Source: Flavobacterium sp. (GTDB lineage: Bacteria > Bacteroidota > Bacteroidia > Flavobacteriales > Flavobacteriaceae). Taken from it: 7,502 nt of DNA. Location: NCBI GenBank assembly GCA_027483785.1, contig JAIXTU010000365.1:1-7502 (forward strand). Reading direction: 5' to 3'. Positions 4,759-7,502 of the stretch are shown here, piece by piece; the stretch's first letter is position 1; the number at the start of each line of letters is the position of its first letter. The notes below the pieces were generated by a model. The model made no database searches. It had not been told where the DNA came from and saw only the letters and a program-made list of their open reading frames with translations. A program made the translations under genes and the position numbers.

Positions 4759-6237
4759 TTAGTATGCTTTTGCAAACAAAACACGTCCGATCGACGGTTT
4801 TCCGCTATACATACAGCTTCCTGCTTCTAGAGTACGATCAAGTGGAATACAACGAATAGTTGCTTTTGTTTCGTCTTTTATACGTTCTTCGGTTTCGGCA
4901 GTTCCATCCCAATGTGCGGCAAAAAAACCTCCTTTGGTTTCTAACAATTCTTTAAATTCATGGTAAGAATCAACAGGAGTTATGTGTGCATTTCTGAACG
5001 ACTCTGCTTTTTGAAAAAGTGCTTGCTGAATCTGCTCCAGTAAATCAACTACCAAAGTGGCGATACCATCTACGGCAGCAACCTCCTTTGTTAGCGTATC
5101 TCGTCTAGCCAATTCCACGGTGCCGTTCTCGAGATCTTTAGGTCCGATCGCAATACGCAATGGAACGCCTTTTAGTTCGTACTCGTTGAATTTAAATCCA
5201 GGTTTGTGCGTAGTTCGGTTGTCGAATTTCACGCGTATTCCGAATCTTTTTAATTGATCTGAAATTTCATTTGCTTTCGCAGAAACAGCAGTATATTCTT
5301 CATCCGACTTATAAATTGGAACGATGACTACTTGAATTGGCGCCAAATTTGGCGGCAGCACCAGACCGTTATCGTCGGAATGCGTCATCACTAAAGCACC
5401 CATTAAACGCGTACTCACTCCCCAAGATGTTCCCCAAACGTAGTCTAACTTTCCGTCTTGTCCTGCAAACTTCACATCGAAAGCTTTAGCAAAATTCTGA
5501 CCCAAAAAGTGGGATGTACCTGCTTGTAAAGCTTTGCCGTCTTGCATCAGTGCTTCAATACAATAGGTTTCTTCGGCACCAGCAAATCGTTCACTCGGCG
5601 ATTTTAGTCCTTTTATAACGGGAATGGCCATAAAACGTTCAGCAAAATCAGCGTACACATGCATCATTTTTTCAGATTCTTCAATCGCTTCTTCTCGTGT
5701 CGCATGTGCGGTATGCCCTTCTTGCCAGAGAAATTCGGCTGTTCTAAGAAAAAGTCGCGTACGCATTTCCCAACGAACCACATTTGCCCATTGATTAATA
5801 AGGAGAGGCAAATCGCGGTACGACTGAATCCAATTTTTATAGGTCGACCATATAATTGCCTCGCTGGTTGGACGCACGATGAGTTCTTCTTCAAGCTTGG
5901 CATTGGGATCAACAATGAGTTTTCCCTTTTGGTCGGGATCGTTTTTCAATCGATAGTGTGTAACGATTGCACACTCTTTAGCGAAACCTTCTGCATTGGT
6001 TTCCTCGGCCTCAAACATACTTTTAGGCACAAACAGCGGGAAATAGGCATTAGAGTGTCCGGTTTCTTTAAACAAACGATCGAGCTCTTGCTGCATTTTT
6101 TCCCAAATAGCGTAGCCATACGGCTTGATAACCATACATCCGCGAACTCCCGAATTTTCTGCTAAATCGGCTTTTACGACTAGCTCATTGTACCATTTTG
6201 AATAATCTTGCGTTCTACTTGTAAGGTTCTTGCTCAT
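4759..6237 (-). CDS. proS: Prolyl-tRNA synthetase, eukaryote/archaeal-type (short form)
   Basis: This 492-residue class II synthetase charges tRNA-Pro with proline in the cytosol. The catalytic core shows YFPLFVPKS (motif 1 region, 65-73), the proline-site RPTSE (122-126), motif 2 around RWEMRTRLFLRTAEFLWQEG (155-174) and motif 3 around GVSTRLMGALVMTHSDDNGL (273-292). An anticodon-binding domain follows at about 300-400, and a C-terminal domain ends in the conserved FAKAY. There is no editing insertion between motifs 2 and 3, as expected for this type; the usual long bacterial type would be about 570 residues. The C-terminal zinc-type domain keeps only two cysteines (Cys463, Cys475), so it may not bind zinc as the four-cysteine archaeal enzymes do. 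A promoter with both elements lies 54-84 bases upstream. It is divergent from the Trp/Gly lipoprotein. Confidence 0.97.
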   Translation of the reverse strand: MSKNLTSRTQDYSKWYNELVVKADLAENSGVRGCMVIKPYGYAIWEKMQQELDRLFKETGHSNAYFPLFVPKSMFEAEETNAEGFAKECAIVTHYRLKNDPDQKGKLIVDPNAKLEEELIVRPTSEAIIWSTYKNWIQSYRDLPLLINQWANVVRWEMRTRLFLRTAEFLWQEGHTAHATREEAIEESEKMMHVYADFAERFMAIPVIKGLKSPSERFAGAEETYCIEALMQDGKALQAGTSHFLGQNFAKAFDVKFAGQDGKLDYVWGTSWGVSTRLMGALVMTHSDDNGLVLPPNLAPIQVVIVPIYKSDEEYTAVSAKANEISDQLKRFGIRVKFDNRTTHKPGFKFNEYELKGVPLRIAIGPKDLENGTVELARRDTLTKEVAAVDGIATLVVDLLEQIQQALFQKAESFRNAHITPVDSYHEFKELLETKGGFFAAHWDGTAETEERIKDETKATIRCIPLDRTLEAGSCMYSGKPSIGRVLFAKAY

Positions 6238-6290
6238 AGCCTGTAATTTGGCATAAAAATTGTTTAATTTTCTTTAACTAAAAGGTCAGG

Positions 6291-6321
6291 CAAAACTAAG
6301 TAAATTTGTATAGTCAGACAA
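6291..6321 (-). promoter_or_regulatory. proS promoter
   Basis: On the minus strand TTG (complement of 6319-6321) is followed after 20 bases by TAGTTTTG (complement of 6291-6298), an exact TAnnTTTG. It gives a proS leader of roughly 45-50 bases. Its -7 box lies two bases from an opposed -7-like box at 6301-6308. Confidence 0.68.
6301..6308 (+). promoter_or_regulatory. Candidate -7 box for the Trp/Gly lipoprotein gene
   Basis: TAAATTTG matches TAnnTTTG and ends 27 bases before the ATG at 6336. No TTG is found at the proper -33 distance, so it is weaker than the opposed proS promoter. A TTG start codon possible at 6306 would lie inside this box, which argues against translation beginning there. 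Confidence 0.5.
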
Positions 6322-6335
6322 TAAATCCATTGGAT

Positions 6336-7283
6336 ATGAAAACGAATAAAATATTTCGGTCGTCTTTTACCTTTAGCATCATGTCGCTCATCAGTTTAGT
6401 AGCACTAAACAGCTGCGGCGGTTACCAGAGTACTTCGTATTACGAGAAAGAGTATGCGAACAGTGCAAATACAGCAACTAGTTCGACAAGTGAAAGTCCG
6501 TATAAAAGTTATTTTGGTGCACGCAGAGAAGAAACGGAGACTGCACTCGCAGAGATGAATCAAGATTCTACTCAAGTTCAAGAGCGCCCGTCGGGTAACG
6601 CTGGTTGGGGAGAAAATTCGGGCACTACTGTTGTCAACATTTACGATAATGGCTGGGACAACTGGGGCTGGGGTCTTGGTTGGAATGCTGGCTGGGGCTG
6701 GGGAGCAGGCTGGAATAGCTGGGCTTGGGGTCCTGGTTGGGGCTGGGGTCTTGGTTGGAATGCTGGCTGGGGCTGGGGAGCTGGCTGGGGCTGGGGTTGG
6801 AACTCTTGGTATGGCCCGGGCTGGGGCGGCGGCTGGGGCTGGAACAATTGGGGCAACTACGCTGTAGGCTACGGTCGACGTGGATCCTATTATGCCAACG
6901 GAATTGGCGGAAGAAACAGTTACGGTAATCGCGGGCGATATGAATCTTCGTATCGCGGAAACGGCAGAAATTCACTTTATTCAGATAGAGGAACGACCAG
7001 AAATAGCCTTAGCGGACGAAACAGCGGACGAAATTCTGACTACAATTACTCAGGCCGAAATGGTAGCACACGAAATAATGCCAACTACAATACAGGCGGA
7101 CGAAATAATTCGTACACACCAACGCGTTCATCAAGCTCAAATACGAGAAACAGCAGCTCGACCAGAAGTTATTCGCCAAGTAGAAGTTACTCACCATCCA
7201 GTGGTGGCGGACGCATGGGAGGCGGTGGCGGTGGAAGTCGCGGAGGCGGTGGAGGAAGCCGTGGAGGCGGAGGTCGCCGATAA
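6336..7283 (+). CDS. Lipoprotein with Trp/Gly-repeat block and Gly/Arg-rich tail, function unknown
   Basis: I do not recognise a functional family. The 315-residue product has a lipoprotein signal peptide with lipobox LNSC (24-27), so Cys27 should be lipidated and the protein membrane-anchored. Residues 28-105 are an ordinary polar linker (GARREETETALAEM at 61-74). Residues 107-172 hold 22 tryptophans among glycines, built partly from a 25-residue repeat. Residues 176-288 are rich in Asn, Arg, Ser, Tyr and Gly, with repeated GRN/TRN triplets and two RSYSPS repeats. The last 27 or so residues are nearly all Gly with Arg and Ser. The ATG at 6336 is preferred over an upstream TTG because it places the signal peptide at the N-terminus and leaves the promoter box untranslated. 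The porin gene begins 45 bases downstream with no clear terminator between, so co-transcription is plausible. Database names given to such Gly-rich proteins are often compositional artefacts. Confidence 0.82.
   Translation: MKTNKIFRSSFTFSIMSLISLVALNSCGGYQSTSYYEKEYANSANTATSSTSESPYKSYFGARREETETALAEMNQDSTQVQERPSGNAGWGENSGTTVVNIYDNGWDNWGWGLGWNAGWGWGAGWNSWAWGPGWGWGLGWNAGWGWGAGWGWGWNSWYGPGWGGGWGWNNWGNYAVGYGRRGSYYANGIGGRNSYGNRGRYESSYRGNGRNSLYSDRGTTRNSLSGRNSGRNSDYNYSGRNGSTRNNANYNTGGRNNSYTPTRSSSSNTRNSSSTRSYSPSRSYSPSSGGGRMGGGGGGSRGGGGGSRGGGGRR
6663..6781 (+). repeat. 75-bp tandem repeat encoding WGWGLGWNAGWGWGA
   Basis: A 44-base stretch at 6663-6706 recurs identically at 6738-6781, a period of exactly 75 bases or 25 codons. 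It encodes WGWGLGWNAGWGWGA twice (residues 110-124 and 135-149). After the second copy the pattern continues imperfectly (GWNSWYGPGW) up to about 6851. Identity at the DNA level suggests recent duplication by slippage or recombination, and copy number may vary between strains. Confidence 0.93.
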
Positions 7284-7328
7284 TCGTGTTCTTACATTTT
7301 TTCCACTAAAATTCTAAAATCATCAATC

Positions 7329-7502
7329 ATGAAAAAAATTCTGCTTTGCGCGAGTGGACTTCTATTAACGTGCTCCATTCAAGCACAATCAGTTACCGAT
7401 GCTTTACTCTACGGCTTAGACAATACCAATGGAACTGCACGTTTTCGTGCCATGGGAGGAGCTTTTGGTGCTCTGGGTGCTGACATGTCGGCTTTGTCTT
7501 TA
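7329..7502 (+). CDS. FadL/OmpP1-type outer-membrane porin, N-terminal 58 residues (partial)
   Basis: The product begins MKKILLCASGLLLTCSIQAQ, a Sec signal peptide with a likely type I cleavage after SIQA (residue 19). The mature start contains GTARFRAMGGAFGALGADMSAL (35-56). This is the N-terminal hatch region seen in Bacteroidota proteins of the FadL/OmpP1/TodX family, which take up long-chain fatty acids or hydrocarbons through the outer membrane. The remaining beta-barrel lies beyond the window, so the substrate cannot be judged. The ATG lies 45 bases after the Trp/Gly lipoprotein stop. Only a weak -7-like TACATTTT is seen between, so it may share that gene's transcript. Confidence 0.88.
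   Translation, partial: MKKILLCASGLLLTCSIQAQSVTDALLYGLDNTNGTARFRAMGGAFGALGADMSALSL

Noticed and set aside
4584..4784. 66-codon minus-strand open frame downstream of proS
   Set aside because: It overlaps the proS 3' end, has no recognisable domain or ribosome-binding context, and its Cys/Arg/Phe-rich composition looks non-coding.
6306..6335. Upstream TTG start adding ten residues to the lipoprotein
   Set aside because: The TTG lies inside the TAAATTTG promoter box, and the extension would bury the signal peptide behind a polar stretch. The ATG at 6336 gives a standard lipoprotein N-terminus.
6634..6975. Long minus-strand open frames rich in Pro/Gln opposite the Trp/Gly block
   Set aside because: They are the antisense reading of a Gly/Trp codon repeat (GGN, TGG), which is free of stops by composition. 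No start context or family supports them.
6880..7317. Plus-strand +1-frame open frame of 145 codons in the lipoprotein gene
   Set aside because: It is a shadow of the repetitive low-complexity coding region and has no signal peptide or domain.
7362..7374. Lipobox-like LLTC in the porin signal peptide
   Set aside because: Thr before the Cys is atypical, and a good type I site (SIQA) follows. FadL-family porins are not lipoproteins.

Overview
The window looks like chromosomal DNA of a member of the Bacteroidota, most likely Flavobacteriales. Five start regions carry the Bacteroidota promoter -7 box TAnnTTTG or a close variant, and Shine-Dalgarno sequences are absent or weak. The kinase H-box (SHNLRAP), the short eukaryote/archaeal-type ProRS and the FadL/OmpP1 porin start (GTARFRAMGGAFGALG) are forms I associate with this phylum. 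The genus cannot be fixed from the sequence alone.

Layout. 1-334 (-): N-terminus of the GTPase TypA/BipA. 335-498: divergent intergenic region. 499-2220 and 2220-2591 (+): a membrane-anchored two-PAS histidine kinase and a single-domain response regulator, overlapping by one base. 2613-4006: a complete IS4-family insertion sequence of 1394 bp with an intact DDE transposase on the minus strand. 4044-4298 (-): rpsT (ribosomal protein S20). 4329-4400 and 4420-4494 (-): two tRNA-Glu(UUC) genes. 4759-6237 (-): proS. 6336-7283 (+): a lipoprotein with an extraordinary Trp/Gly repeat block and a Gly/Arg tail. 7329-7502 (+): N-terminus of a FadL/OmpP1-type outer-membrane porin.

How the parts work together. 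The minus-strand tRNA-Glu, tRNA-Glu, rpsT series appears to be one transcription unit driven by a good promoter at 4514-4543; no separate rpsT promoter is visible. The kinase/regulator pair converges on rpsT. Before the IS arrived, the two units shared one stem-loop terminator, which can be rebuilt exactly by removing the IS and one copy of its 9-bp target duplication.

The most interesting structure is the IS. It sits inside that terminator hairpin, and each of its ends carries its own hairpin plus T-tract facing inward. The element therefore destroys a terminator but supplies a replacement in each direction, while shielding its transposase from outside transcription. The second notable object is the Trp/Gly-repeat lipoprotein between proS and the porin. 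No CRISPR array, prophage or defence cassette is visible.
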